A stretch of DNA of 64,000 nt, taken from Euryodendron excelsum (lineage: Eukaryota; Streptophyta; Magnoliopsida; Ericales; Pentaphylacaceae). Both the position numbers and the translations under genes were made by a program. Shown piece by piece: positions 47,450-58,655 of the stretch. The notes beneath the pieces were generated by a model. That model worked only from the letters and a program-made list of their open reading frames with translations, did not search any database and was not told where the DNA came from. Numbering within the stretch: position 1 is the stretch's first letter; every line of letters begins with the position of its first letter. The stretch is from positions 39,942,001 to 40,006,000 of the forward strand of contig CM065388.1 in NCBI GenBank assembly GCA_033060915.1, in the 5' to 3' direction.

Positions 47450-48780
47450 GATTGTGTGTTCCAAATGTACCCGAGATCAGCAGACAAGTTTTGGAAGAAG
47501 CCCACAATATAAAGTTCACTATGCATCCAGGAGGCACAAAGATGTATCGGGATTTGAAGGAGACATTTTGGTGACTAGGAATGAAGAAGGAAATAGCCGA
47601 GTTCTTATTGCGATGCCTACAATGCCAACAAATCAATGAAGAACATCAAAGACCGGCAGGACTACTTTAACCTTTACCGATACCGAAATGGAAGTGAAAG
47701 CATATCACCATGGATTTGGTCGTAGGATTGCCGAGATCGCCATGGGGTTGTGATGCTATATGGATTATTGTTGCTCGCCTCACCAAATTCGCACATTTCT
47801 TACCAGTGAAGACTACATACTCTTTATCAAAGCATGCGACCCTTTATATTGTGGAGGTTGTTCGATTACACGACATGCTAGTTTTGATAGTGTCCGATCG
47901 AGACCCAAGATTTGTGTCAAAATTTTGGAAGAGTTTGCAAAGGGCTTTGGGCAACGAATTGAAGTTTAGCATGACATTTCATCCACAAACCGATGGGCAA
48001 TTAGAAAGGACTATTCAAACCCTAGAAGACATGTTGCGGTTATGTGTTCTCGACTTTCAAGGGAGCTGGGAGGATCATTTACCATTAGTGGAATTCGCCT
48101 ACAACAACAATTTTCATGCCACCATCGAAATGGCACCTTATGAAGTGCTTTACAGGAGGAAGTGTAGATCTCCAGTATGTTGGACTGTGGTTGGAGAGAG
48201 GAAGATTTTTGGGCCAGAGCTTGTGCAACTGACCATCGACAAGATCAAGGTCATTCAGCAACGACTACACACCGTCAAAGTCACCAGAAGAGCTATGCAG
48301 ACGTGCGAAGACGGGACTTAGAGTTTGATGAATGGAGCCACGTGTTCTTGAAGGTATCTCCTTCCAAGGGGATAAATCGCTTTAGCAAGAAGGGAAAGTT
48401 TAGTCCAAGGTACATCGGACCATTTGAAGTTCTTGAAAGGGTTGGACCCGTTGCTTATCGTATTGATATTCCTCTGGAACTTTCACAAGTTCACAAGTTC
48501 ACAATGTCTTTCATGTTTCAATGCTACGGAGGTATGTTCATGACCCGACACACGTTATTGATCACTATCCTTTGGCCGTGAATGAAGATTTAAGTTACGT
48601 TGAGAGACCGGTTGAGATTCTTGATCGCCGCGACCAAGTTCTTAAGAACAAGGTCATTCCATTGGTACGCGTTTTATGGCAGAACCACACTTAGGAGGAA
48701 TCTATTTGGGAATGTGAAGACGAGATCCAGGAGTATTATTCTTTTTTGTTTGAATGATAACTTGTATCAAGTTTGGGGAC
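47450..48780 (+). pseudogene. Integrase and chromodomain-like tail of the Tekay-type element
   Basis: The zinc domain has His in EAHNIKFTMHPGG and Cys in CLQCQQ. The core has Asp in TMDLVVGLP, Asp in LIVSDRDPRFVSKFW and Glu in TDGQLERTIQTLEDM, all three present. The frame shifts near 48315. The GPY/F module PRYIGPFEVLERVGPVAYRIDIP follows. The C-terminal part, reading PLAVNEDLSYVERPVEILDRRDQVLKNKVIPLVRVLWQNHT then ESIWECEDE, matches the chromodomain of chromoviral integrases, which binds modified histones and guides insertion (family knowledge). One stop falls within it. Confidence 0.83.
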
Positions 48781-48791
48781 CAAACTTATTT

Positions 48792-48804
48792 AAGAGGGGA
48801 AGGA
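48792..48804 (+). other. Polypurine tract of the Tekay-type element
   Basis: AAGAGGGGAAGGA directly precedes TATAGTACCC, the (mutated) start of the 3' LTR. Confidence 0.8.
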
Positions 48805-49207
48805 TATAGTACCCTGAACCAATTAATTTCCCTATTTATGTGTTTCTCTAAATTTTATATCATTCTAATGTGCATTTGGGTTAAGTTGACCAATTAAAAG
48901 TCATGTTGTAACTTATGTTGAAGGTATGAGACATATGGGATTATTTCTCATATATGTCTTCTTATAACACAAAACATACACACACATATACGCACACACC
49001 CAATGGGTAGAGAGAGAGAGAGAGAGAGAGGAAGAGGAGAAGAAGAGGAAGAAGAAGGAGAAAGGGAGCTTAGAGAGCTTCAACCCAAGCCAAGAGAGGT
49101 CATTTGAAGATTTGAACAAAACTTGAGGAAGGTAAGGTTCCATTCTCTCTCTAAAATTGTATATGTATATCTATCTATCTTGGTGGTTTGTATTGGGTAT
49201 TTGTATA
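48805..49207 (+). repeat. 3' LTR of the Tekay-type element, first part
   Basis: 403 bp equal to the start of the 5' LTR. It ends at TTGTATA, whose last five bases are the target duplication of the nested copia element. The LTR continues at 60671. The (CA)n tract of the 5' LTR is degraded here. Confidence 0.88.
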
Positions 49208-51209
49208 TGTTGACTCAAGGTTGATCCCCATGTTAATTTTGATAATAACTAAAGCTTGTGTTATTTTACTAATGCATTTACTTCGTGTGCAAATTAATGA
49301 AGTTTATAATTTAGACTTAAAGTTCAATTTTAAGTCTAACACTTGTCAAAGTGAATGCACAACAAGTGCAAGATCAAGTATTGAACTCCAAGAGCTATGC
49401 AATGAACCAAACAGAGCATTAACGCCAATTTCTACTTCAAACAGATTATTTGCATTCGAAGAGATTAAAGGTGTTCAAATAAGGCTGTCATCAAGTATAC
49501 ATAGACTCAATAAACTTGTCTTGCACTCAGAAAGATTGAAGACTTCATCAAAGTGTGCTAAAATTGGTTGAAGATGATTTTGATTGCGGAGAGATTAAAA
49601 AAGCTCAAAAGAGGAGGTCATCAAGTGTGCAAAAGGTCGATTCAAGATAATGTGATTGGAAGCTGCTTATGAAGAAGATTCATATTAAATGCTTGATCTC
49701 TACATGAATCCAAGTGAAGAATTCTTCTGAGATATAAAGAATCAATGAAGAAAATGTGTATGAAGAAATTTCATCAAGCTTACAAAAATCTCATTGAAGT
49801 GATTTTAAAAAAGAAAGAAGAATTGCTAGCAAAGAGAAGAAATCGGTAATGAAGCATTGTGAAGCTCTACATAATAGAGAAAGCTTGATATTAAAAGATA
49901 TTGTTCTACAATGAAAGAAGAAGCTTTACAAATAAAGTAAAAGAGATCAAAGTCGATTTAATGAAGCTCAGACAGTTTGGAAATCAAGAAGAAATGAATA
50001 CCAAATAAAGTGTTCAATCCAAATTGAATAAAAGTTATCTCTGATGAGTTATAGAATTTTTATTGATCATCATAACCCAAAAAGAAGACTCATTGAAGAT
50101 CTTATACTATTGCTGAGATGAACTGAGTCATTGTAAGTCAGAAAGTAGATTTCTGGGCAATGAGCTGACTCATGAAAATGAAGAGTCGCCTCATAAAGAC
50201 AGACGCAAATGACTTGAAGACAAAATGTGCAATGAGCCAACTCATGGAAATGAGGACCCGACTCATGAAGACAGAAGCAGAAAACCTGAAGACGAAATGA
50301 GCAAAGAGCCAACTCTTGAATATAAAGAATTGACTCATGATGACGGAAGTAAGATTTTTGTGCAAAGAGCCGACTCATGAAATTGAAGAGTTGCCTTATG
50401 AAGGCAGAAGCAAAATGATGTGAAGACAGAATGATCAATGAGTCGACTCATTAATATGTAGAGTAGACTCATAGAGATAGTGGACAATATCTGGCAAATG
50501 CATAACTAGAAGAGTCGACTCTTTAAGCCTGGAGTCGACTTATGGGATATAACGGTTAGTTTTTCTAACGTTATAACGAACTGGACGTGCATTAAATGAA
50601 CCCCAACAACCTCCAATGGATGAAATCAATACAAGGGTTTATATACAAGCTTCCAGCTATATTTATAACTAGAAGAGAGACAAGAAACAACAATCCACTG
50701 ACTGATCAACTGAAATTCCTGTACATTCTTCTTGTTTTCACTTTGTGAGCTTTGATTGTATAATCCACTCTTGTTAGAGAGTTTGTAAGCTACTTGTATA
50801 TCTTTATACACTTGTAAGTGAGAGTTTGAGAGTTTTCTTGAGAAAGAAAAACTCTTGTAAGTTTGAGTAGAGCTTGGACAAAACCACTTGGTGGCTGAAG
50901 AACTTCAGTAGAAGTTTTTGTGTATAGTTAGCTAAACACTTGGTCAATCAACACCCATTCGTAATTGGAGATTACATAGTGGAAGAAGACTTCAAAGGAA
51001 TCTTAAGATAAGGACGTAGACCACGGATTGTGGTTGAACTTCGATAAATCTTTTTGTTCTTTCTATTACTCTATTTTCTTTTCTTCTGCTGATTACATTG
51101 CATTTCATATAAATTGATTACTGTTACATTATTTAGATTAATCTTAATTTTTATTAATTTTTAAAAAACCCAATTCACCCCGTCTCTTGGGTTATCTTTT
51201 GGGCCAACA
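49208..51209 (+). repeat. 5' LTR of the SIRE-type element
   Basis: Starts TGTTGACTCAAGG and ends GGGCCAACA. A TATA box candidate, GGGTTTATATACAAGC, lies at about 50636. Between 50156 and 50530 it holds the GAGTCGACTC motif array. Confidence 0.92.
50156..50530 (+). repeat. GAGTCGACTC tandem array in the SIRE-type LTR
   Basis: About five units of 60-73 bp. Each carries GAGYCRACTCATG-A-ATGAAGAGTCGCCTCATGAAG-AGAAGC-like sequence followed by GACTTGAAGACAAAATG. Every unit has two near-palindromic GAGTCGACTC cores about 20 bp apart. The array sits just upstream of the likely TATA box. The corresponding array in the 3' LTR is at about 59605-59990. Confidence 0.8.
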
Positions 51210-51211
51210 AT

Positions 51212-51223
51212 TGGTATCAGAGC
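51212..51223 (+). other. Primer-binding site of the SIRE-type element
   Basis: TGGTATCAGAGC, two bases after the LTR end; complementary to plant initiator tRNA-Met. Confidence 0.92.
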
Positions 51224-51265
51224 TTATATTCTTGTTTTATGGCTTAATATCCTAGAAATATATCC

Positions 51266-52900
51266 ATGGCAACCAATTTTGGAAGCTCTCTCGGTGAGGG
51301 TCAATCCACAAATAGACCACCTATGTTTAATGACACTAATTATAATTATTAGAAAAATAGAATGAGAATTTATATCCAATAGGTAGATTATGAATTATGG
51401 AGACTCATAGTAAATGGTCCCAAGACACCTACAACTAGAGTAGATAGAACTGATGTCCCTAAACCAGAATCTGAATGGGATAAAGATAATTTAAAAATAC
51501 TACAATCTAATGTGAAAGCCATGAATATTTTATATTGTGCACTTGATCCAAATGAATTTAATCGTATTTCCACTTGTGAATCAACCAAGGAAACATAGGA
51601 TAGATTAGAAGTCACATACGAAGGTACCAATCAAGTTAAGGAATCTAAAATCAATATTTTGGTACATAGCTATGAATTGTTTAAAATGAAACCAGATGAA
51701 TCCATCACCAAAATGTTCATAAGGTTCACCGATATTATTAATGGTTTAAAATCTCTTGGAAAGGTGTATCCTAATAATGAGCAAGTAAGGAAGATTCTAA
51801 GGTCTTTGCCAAAGGCTTGAGAGGCTAAGGTCACAGCAATCCAAAAAGCAAAGTAGCTCAACACACTACCTCTTGAAGAACTCTTGGGCTCTTTAATGAC
51901 TTATGAGCTCACACAAAAGCAACATGCCCAAGAGGAAGAAGAAAAGAAGAAAAGGGTAGTTGCATTCAAATCCACCAGTTAGGATGATGAATCTACAAAT
52001 GATGAGAATGAAGATGAAATTGCTTTCATCACTCAAAAATTTAAAAGATTCACGAAGAAGAAATAGAGAGGTGGAAAGAAGCATGAAGTTGAAGGAGAAC
52101 CAAGTAAGGAATCTAACATTACATGCTACGAATGCAAGAAACCTGACCATATAAAGGCATAATATTCTCTGCCCAGAAAGAGACGAAAGAAATATCAAGG
52201 GAAGAAGGCCATGGCAGCCACGACATGGAGTGATGATGAAGAATCAAGCTCTGAAGAAGAAGCCGAACCAGAAGAAGTGGCTAATCTATGTCTCATGGCT
52301 CATGAGGATGATAGTGAGGTATCAAACTCTTCCCAATTTACTTTTAATGAATTACAAGATGCATTTGATGATTTACTTTGTGAATTCAGAAAGATGGGAA
52401 TTAAAAATGAACTTCTTAAAAAGATGGTTTCCACTCTTACTGATGAAAATAAAATTTTACAAAAAAAAAAAAAAAAAAATTTGAAAAACAAAGTCTGTAT
52501 CTTGAAGAATAAGATTAAGAAAGACTCTTTTCAAAAATATTCTTCAAAAGAAAATTAGATCTTATGTGATAAGGTTACAGGTTTAGAAACAACTCTTTTT
52601 AAATGTGTAAATGGAAAAAAAAAACTAGATGCAATTTTAGAAAAACAAAAATGTTCATTAAACAAAGCAGGACTTGGCTTTGATCCTTTTAAAATAAAGA
52701 AATTTTCAAAAGGAAGATTTGGTACTTCAACTGAAAAACCACAAATATCATGCTTTTATTGTCATAAACTAGGACATATTGCTAGTAGATGTTATGCCTT
52801 ACAAAAATCAAATGTTCCTAGAAATGCATGGGTCTCTAGAAGATTATTGAAAACTAACCCCCAAGGACCCAAGATGATTTGGGTACCTAAGGTAAGATAA
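51266..52900 (+). pseudogene. Gag of the SIRE-type element
   Basis: One frame from ATG at 51266 (MATNFGSSLGEGQ) through TNYNY, VDYELWRLIVNGP, the gag-polypeptide block (AMNILYCALDPNEF...RLEVTYEGTNQVKESKINILVHSYELFKM), FIRFTDIINGLKSLGK and LTAIQKAK-like helices. The first zinc knuckle CYECKKPDHIKA has a stop where the last Cys belongs. An acidic stretch (SDDEESSSEEEAEPEE) and a coiled-coil-like Lys-rich part follow. The second knuckle CFYCHKLGHIASRC is intact, and AWVSR...NPQGPKMIWVPK ends gag. At least six in-frame stops. Confidence 0.82.
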
Positions 52901-52919
52901 ATCCTTTTTTTTTTTTTTT

Positions 52920-54355
52920 TTTTTGTGTAGGTTTGCCTTCAAGCAAAATTTAAGAAATACCATTGGTACTTCGATAGTGGATGCTTAAGACATATGACGG
53001 AAGATGAAGCATAATTTACATCTCTCTCACCAAAGGATGGAGGTCTTGTCACATTTGGTGACAATAGCAAAAGGAAGATCATCAGTATAAGTAGTATCGG
53101 TAAGAATTCTTCTACCTCTATCGAAAATGTATTACTTGTTAAAGGACTCAAACATAATCTTTTGAGCATTAGTCAACTTTGTGACAAAGGAAGCAAGGTT
53201 GTATTTGAATCTTTTAAATGTGATGTAATTGACATTAATGATAACAAGACAATTCTCACTGGACATAGACAAGACAATATTTATGTTTTCAATTTTAATG
53301 ATTTATCCTCTTGCAAAGTAGAATGTCTTACTGCTATGAGTAGTGATGAAAGTTAGTTGTGGCATAGAAGACTTGGTCACATTAATATGAGCATACTTTC
53401 AAAAGTTTCCAAAAATGATTTGGTCAAAGGTCTTCCAAAAATAAAATTTGACAAAGATAGAATTTGTAATGCTTGTCAATTAGGTAAGCAAACTCGAATT
53501 TCTTTTAAATCCTTAAATATGCTCACTACCTCTAGGCCACTATAACTATTGCATATTGACTTATTTGGACCAACTAAAACTTTGAGCCTTGGTGGTAAAC
53601 AATATGCATTTGTTATTGTTGATGACTATTCTAGATTTATATGGACATTCTTTTTAGCTCATAAGGATGAGACAATTATTTTCTTCACAAAATTTTGTAG
53701 AAAGGTCCAAAATGACAATGGAATTTCAATCACTTCTATTAGGACTGATCATGGAGGGGAATCAATTGTAAACCTTTTGAAACATTCTGTGATGAAAATG
53801 GCTTTGATCACAACTTTTCAGCCCCTAGAACATCTCAACAAAATGGGATTGTTGAGAGGAAAAACAAAGTTTTAGAAGAAATGGCAAGAACCATGCTTTG
53901 CGAAAATGGTTTACCAAAATACTTTTAGGCTGAAGCTGTTAACATAGCGTGTTATGTTTTGAATCGAATATTATTTAGAAAGTTTTTTAACAAAGTTCCT
54001 TATAAACTTTGGAAAGATAAGAAACCAAATGTCTCATACTTTAAAGCTTTTAGATGTAAATGCTTTGTATTGAATAACAATAAAGACAATCTAGGCAAGT
54101 TTGATGCAAAATCTGACGAGGGTGTATTTCTTGGCTATTCAACACATAGCAAGGCTTATAGAGTCTTTAATAAGAGGACTCTAGTGGTTGAAGAATCAGT
54201 CCATGTCACTTTTGATGAACTTAATCCTTCTTCGAAGAATATTGCAAGTGATGATATAAATGAGTTAAAACCTAAAATGGAAAGGATGGACATTCAACCA
54301 AGCTCAAATGAAGAACCACAAAAGGAAAGAGAAGTGCAAGAAGCTTCTACTAGAT
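52920..54355 (+). pseudogene. Protease and integrase of the SIRE-type element
   Basis: Protease: WYFDSGCLRHMTEDEA with an intact DSG. GAG-pre-integrase: LLSISQLCDKGSKVVF and LWHRRLGHINMSILSKV with the zinc-domain His pair, then CNACQLGKQ with both Cys. Integrase core: HIDLFGPTKTLSLGGKQYAF, VIVDDYSRFIWTFFLAHKDE, SIRTDHGGE, and after a frameshift NGIVERKNKVLEEMARTML with the Glu. The KFDAKSDEGVFLGYSTHSKAYRVFNKRT block closes the domain. Stops near 53010, 53355, 53544 and 53926. Confidence 0.85.
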
Positions 54356-56040
54356 AACAAGGAATCAATGAAGGTCTACCTAAGGAGTAAAAGTTTGTGC
54401 AACCATCCTACGGAACAAATCCTACGTGATCCTTCACAAGGAGTAAGAACTCAATCCTCTATAAAAAAAAATAAATGTAATCATCTTGCATTTTTATCTC
54501 AAATAGAGCCTAAGTGTTTTGATGATGCTGAAAATGATGAATTTTGGATAAATGCAATGCAAGAAGAATTGAACCAATTTGAAAAAAATGAGGTATGGCA
54601 CCGTGTTCCTAGACCTAGTGATCATCCAATCATTGGAACTGAATGGGTATTTAGAAATAAAATGGATGAGTCTGGAATTATTGTGAGAATAAGGCAAGAC
54701 TTGTTGCTTAAGGTTATAGCCAAGAAGAAGGCATTGATTTTGATGAAACCTATACTCCGGTAGCCAGATTAGAAGTCATTAGATTATTTCTTGCATTTGC
54801 TTGTTTTAAATATTTTAAATTGTATCAAATGGATGTTAAAAGCTCTTTCCTAAATGGCTTTATCACTGAAGAAGTTTTTGTTGAACAACCACCTGGATTT
54901 GAAGATCCAAAATTTCCTGACCATGTTCTCAAACTCACAAAAGCTTTGTATGGTTTGAAGCAAGCCCTAAGGGCTTAGTATAAAAGATTAAGTAAGTTTT
55001 TTATTGAAAAAGGTTTTTCTAGAGGAAAATAGATATCACTCTTTTTATCAAGATAAAAAACGGTGATATGCTTGTAGTACAAATTTATGTAGATGATATT
55101 ATATTCGGTGCTACTAATGAATCACTTCGCGAAGAATTTGCTAAGAGTATGCGGGGATAATTCGAGATGAGTATGATGGGAGAGCTCAACTACTTTCTCG
55201 GACTTCAAATCAAGTAATCGAAGGAAGGCATCTTCATCAACCAAGCCAAGTACATCAAGGACTTGATCAAAAAGTTTAGCATGGAAGATGCAAAGCCTAT
55301 AAGTACTCCAATGAGTACTACAACAAAATTGAATAGCGACGAGAAAGGTAAGTCAGTGGATACTAAACTCTATAGAAGTATGATAGGCTCTTTATTGTAT
55401 CTAACTGCTAGTAGACCAGATATAATGTTTAGTGTTTGCTTATGTGCTCGTTTTCAATCCAATCCTAAAGAATCTCACGTGATTGCTGTAAAGAGAATTT
55501 TTCGTTATCTCAAGCACACACCAAACCTTGGATTATGATATCCAAAGGGCATTTGTTTTAATTTGAACGCTTACACTGACGCTGATTATGCGGGGAATAA
55601 AGTTAATAGGAAGAGCACTAGTGGCTCTTGCCAACTCCTAGGCAATATGATTGTATCTTGGTAGAAATTCAGTTACTCTCTCCATAGCTGAGCCTGAATA
55701 TGTAGTAGCTGGCAGTTGCTGTGCTCAAATGTTATAGATTAAGCAACAATTAAAAGATTATGGAATCTTGTTTGATCATATTCCTATCAACTGTGATAAT
55801 ACTAGTGCTATAAACTTGACTAAAAATCCTGTTCAACACTCTCGCACAAAGCATATTGAAATTAGTTATCACTTTATACGAGATCATGTACAAAAAGGTG
55901 ATATTGAATTTGACTTTATATGCACCAACATGCAATTGGCTGATATCTTTACTAAACCATTGAGTAAAGAGCGTTTTTGTATGATAAAAAGAGAATTAGG
56001 AATGCATTACATGATCATATTAAGATATCTATTATCTTAA
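54356..56040 (+). pseudogene. Reverse transcriptase and RNase H of the SIRE-type element
   Basis: In several frames: WINAMQEELNQFEKNEVWHRVPRP, WVFRNKMDESG, then IDFDETYTPVARLEVIRLFLAFA, LYQMDVKSSFLNGFITEEVFVEQPPGF, LTKALYGLKQA, and VQIYVDDIIFGATNESL with the catalytic pair near 55095. RNase H follows with YRSMIGSLLYLTASRPDI, AYTDADYAGNKVNRKSTSG and, in another frame, INCDNTSAINLTKNPVQHSRTKHIEI and LADIFTKPLSKERF. Typical copia order and spacing; at least five frame changes. Confidence 0.85.
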
Positions 56041-56387
56041 AACTTGAAAAAGGTCATTTCTGAATTCCTTATACTTGACATGCCTAGTCTGGTCGCATGA
56101 GTCACCACTCCATTTCATAGGGTCGACTAATCATAACAGTGGACTCAAATTATTTCATTAACAGGCACGTGTCGGCTCATTAAGTTCATGAGTCGGGCCT
56201 ATATACTTTAACGAAGCCCATTTTACAAACATTTGAAATTTTCCTCTCACTCTCTTACTCTCACTCTTTTTCTCTCCCGCTCCCCTGTTCGCACCAAAGC
56301 CCAACCGTCACTACCGAATCTTCACAAATCTCTTTTTAAACCCTAATTGACTCTATTCCATCCTCTCTTAACATTCTTATTACATTA

Positions 56388-57814
56388 ATGGCTCCTAAAA
56401 TCAAACAAGGCCGAGAAAACCCTAACGCCTCTTCCTCGCGCACTCAGAAGCAAAAAAGAGTTGGACCAGTCATTAGAGAATAGAGGAAAGACCTCCTGAA
56501 GAACAACCTGGATGGGATATCACACATTTTAGAGATGCACTGGCGGAGGAAAGGTACATGAATATTTTTGGTCTGTGTAAAGTTCTGAATGGATGCTAGA
56601 TAAATTATACCTATTTTGAAAGTGAAAACTTCGACTTCCCTCACACCCTTGCCAGTCTAGGATGGAAACCCTACACAACAATTAGAGAGAATGTTTACCC
56701 AAAATTGGTTATGCATTTTTACTCTAATCTCATGAAGAAGATTGGAAGTAACGAAATTACTAGCTTTGTGAATGGAGTGAAAATCACACTAAATGAGGGT
56801 ATTCTTGCAGAGATTGTGGGCACTGGGTATGGTGGAGAAACTTACTTTGAATCCATTAGCCGAAAGAGACAACTTCAAGTTCTCTATGGTTAAGACCTAC
56901 TTGAGTCCACCCAACTCATAGCCAATAACCTTCCTGTTGAGTTGAGATTAGTCCACCATTTTGTGGCCACCATTTTCATACCCAAAGTTGGTAGTTTTGA
57001 GCGTGTAAGTGAGAAGGAACTGTCCTTCTTATGGTCCTTCCTCACAAACACCAAAATTGATGTGCCATACTATGTTCTCTTCAACATGGCCAATGCTGCT
57101 ACCATTGCCTCCAAAAACCTACCCTACGGGATGTTGCTCACTAAGATTTTCAAACATTTTCAAGTTAATCTTTTGAGTGTGACCTACAGAAAGCCTGATT
57201 CCTACAAAGATGAATACAATAAGTACACCTTGAGCATGATGGGATACAAGAAAGTCAATGGCCATTAGATTCCAAGGCCTAACAAAGTTGCCCCTGTCAA
57301 CTCTTTACAGAAAAGTGCATCTGCCTCTAGACCTAGAAAACCCTTAACCTAAACTCTTGAAGCCTCTTCTGTTGATGAACTTTTGGGAAGCATGATGGAC
57401 ATGTTTTAGAGCATGGACCAAAAACTTAATGAAGGGCTGCTTCAGTTGAAAAATCTTAAGCAAGATCTGATTAAACTAAAAAGGGCTCAAGGCATTGCAG
57501 TGGATGAAGAAGAAAGGGAAAGAGAACTAGAAAATGAAGTGAGACGTGAGGAAGAATAAGAGAAGGAACAAGAGGAAGACTTGGAGGACACATATATTGA
57601 ATCTGAAGATGACCCTGCAAATAGTTTTTTTGAGGATGCATCTGAGGATGCTACACCAAGAAAGAAGGCTGGTTCCGCAAAACAAGCCAAACCATCTACC
57701 TTAGCCTCTAGATTTGTGCGAAGGAGACCATATGGATTAAGACCTAGACCCTTTTCTGGTCCATCCAACACTGCCTCGGATCCTGTTGATCTCTCACCCT
57801 CTCCATCTCCTTAA
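56388..57814 (+). pseudogene. Third coding region of the SIRE-type element (PF20167-like, coiled coil)
   Basis: Begins MAPKIKQGRENPNASSSRTQKQ. After a frameshift near 56480 it reads in one frame to 57814: ERYMNIFGLCKVLNGC; FDFPHTLASLGWKPYTTIRENVYPKLVMHFYSNLMK; SFVNGVKITLNEGILAEIVG; FVATIFIPKVGSFERVSEKELSFLWSFL; YVLFNMANAATIASKNLPYGMLLTKIFKHFQ; a probable coiled coil (MDQKLNEGLLQLKNLKQDLIKLK); an acidic stretch; and a basic, Pro/Ser-rich end. About 475 codons. The GW...YP.LV..FY.N... and G..I.....L..I.G patterns resemble the 'putative plant transposon protein' domain PF20167. SIRE elements are known for an env-like frame here, but I see no signal peptide or membrane span. Five or more stops. 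Confidence 0.6.
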
Positions 57815-57829
57815 AATCCTCCAACCTCC

Positions 57830-58640
57830 AAAGTTTTTATTCATGGCTCTATCATTCATAAGTCCTGTTATAACATTTTCTCTGATACTCATGGTTCTGT
57901 TATCACACACTTTTTCTTAATTATTACTCGTGATTCTGTTTATTTTGTAATTATTGGCATAATTTTTTGTGGAAATCGTCACTGTACAACTTTTGTATTC
58001 TCAATCTCCAATGAATGAAATATGTTTCTATTTTGATGTCACATTGATATCCTTAATTGATTGTTTGATTGCTTTTCTAATTATCCATTTTATCCTGTTA
58101 TAATATTATTTTTTTTGCTATTATACCTGCCTTTACTTTCCAATATATTTCTCTTTTTGATAAATTGACAAAAAGGGGGAGGAGAATTGGAGCAAAATTG
58201 GACAAGACAGATTGAGTTTAATTTAAACCAATAACTAGAATTAGGAGAAGAATTGAACTATGTGTGTTTGTTGGAAAAACGAATTGCACATAACTTAGAA
58301 TTGGAGAAATTGACAAGAAGATTTTGATAAATATTGGGGAGAAGAATTTGTTCAAGATTGAGTACGTATAAACTTTATTGGGGAGCAAGAATTGGACAAA
58401 GAATAGAAATGAAATGAAATGAGTGATAATTGATATATTTAAAGCATGTTCTCAAGGAGAGTAACAAGAATCATTTCTCTCAATTTGTTTTTGAATTTAC
58501 TGACAAAAACTCCATGGAAGTTGTTTTTGAAAAGTCTTCTGTCCTCTGAGCATCATTTGCTTAATTACCAAACAAAGGGGGAGTTCTGTTCATTTCACTT
58601 AATCATATATCAACTTATTTTGCAAAGGTTTTGTCATCAT
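57830..58640 (+). other. Untranslated region between the third frame and the 3' LTR
   Basis: AT-rich; contains a purine-rich GACAAAAAGGGGGAGGAGAATTGG near 58169 that resembles an internal polypurine tract. No coding sequence. Confidence 0.5.
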
Positions 58641-58655
58641 AAAAAAGGGAGAGAT
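58641..58655 (+). other. Polypurine tract of the SIRE-type element
   Basis: AAAAAAGGGAGAGAT abuts TGCTGACTCAAGG, the start of the 3' LTR. Confidence 0.85.

Noticed and set aside
50156..50530. Regularly spaced repeats that look like a CRISPR array.
   Set aside because: The units are contiguous and degenerate without unique spacers, occur in both LTRs, and the context is a plant retrotransposon.
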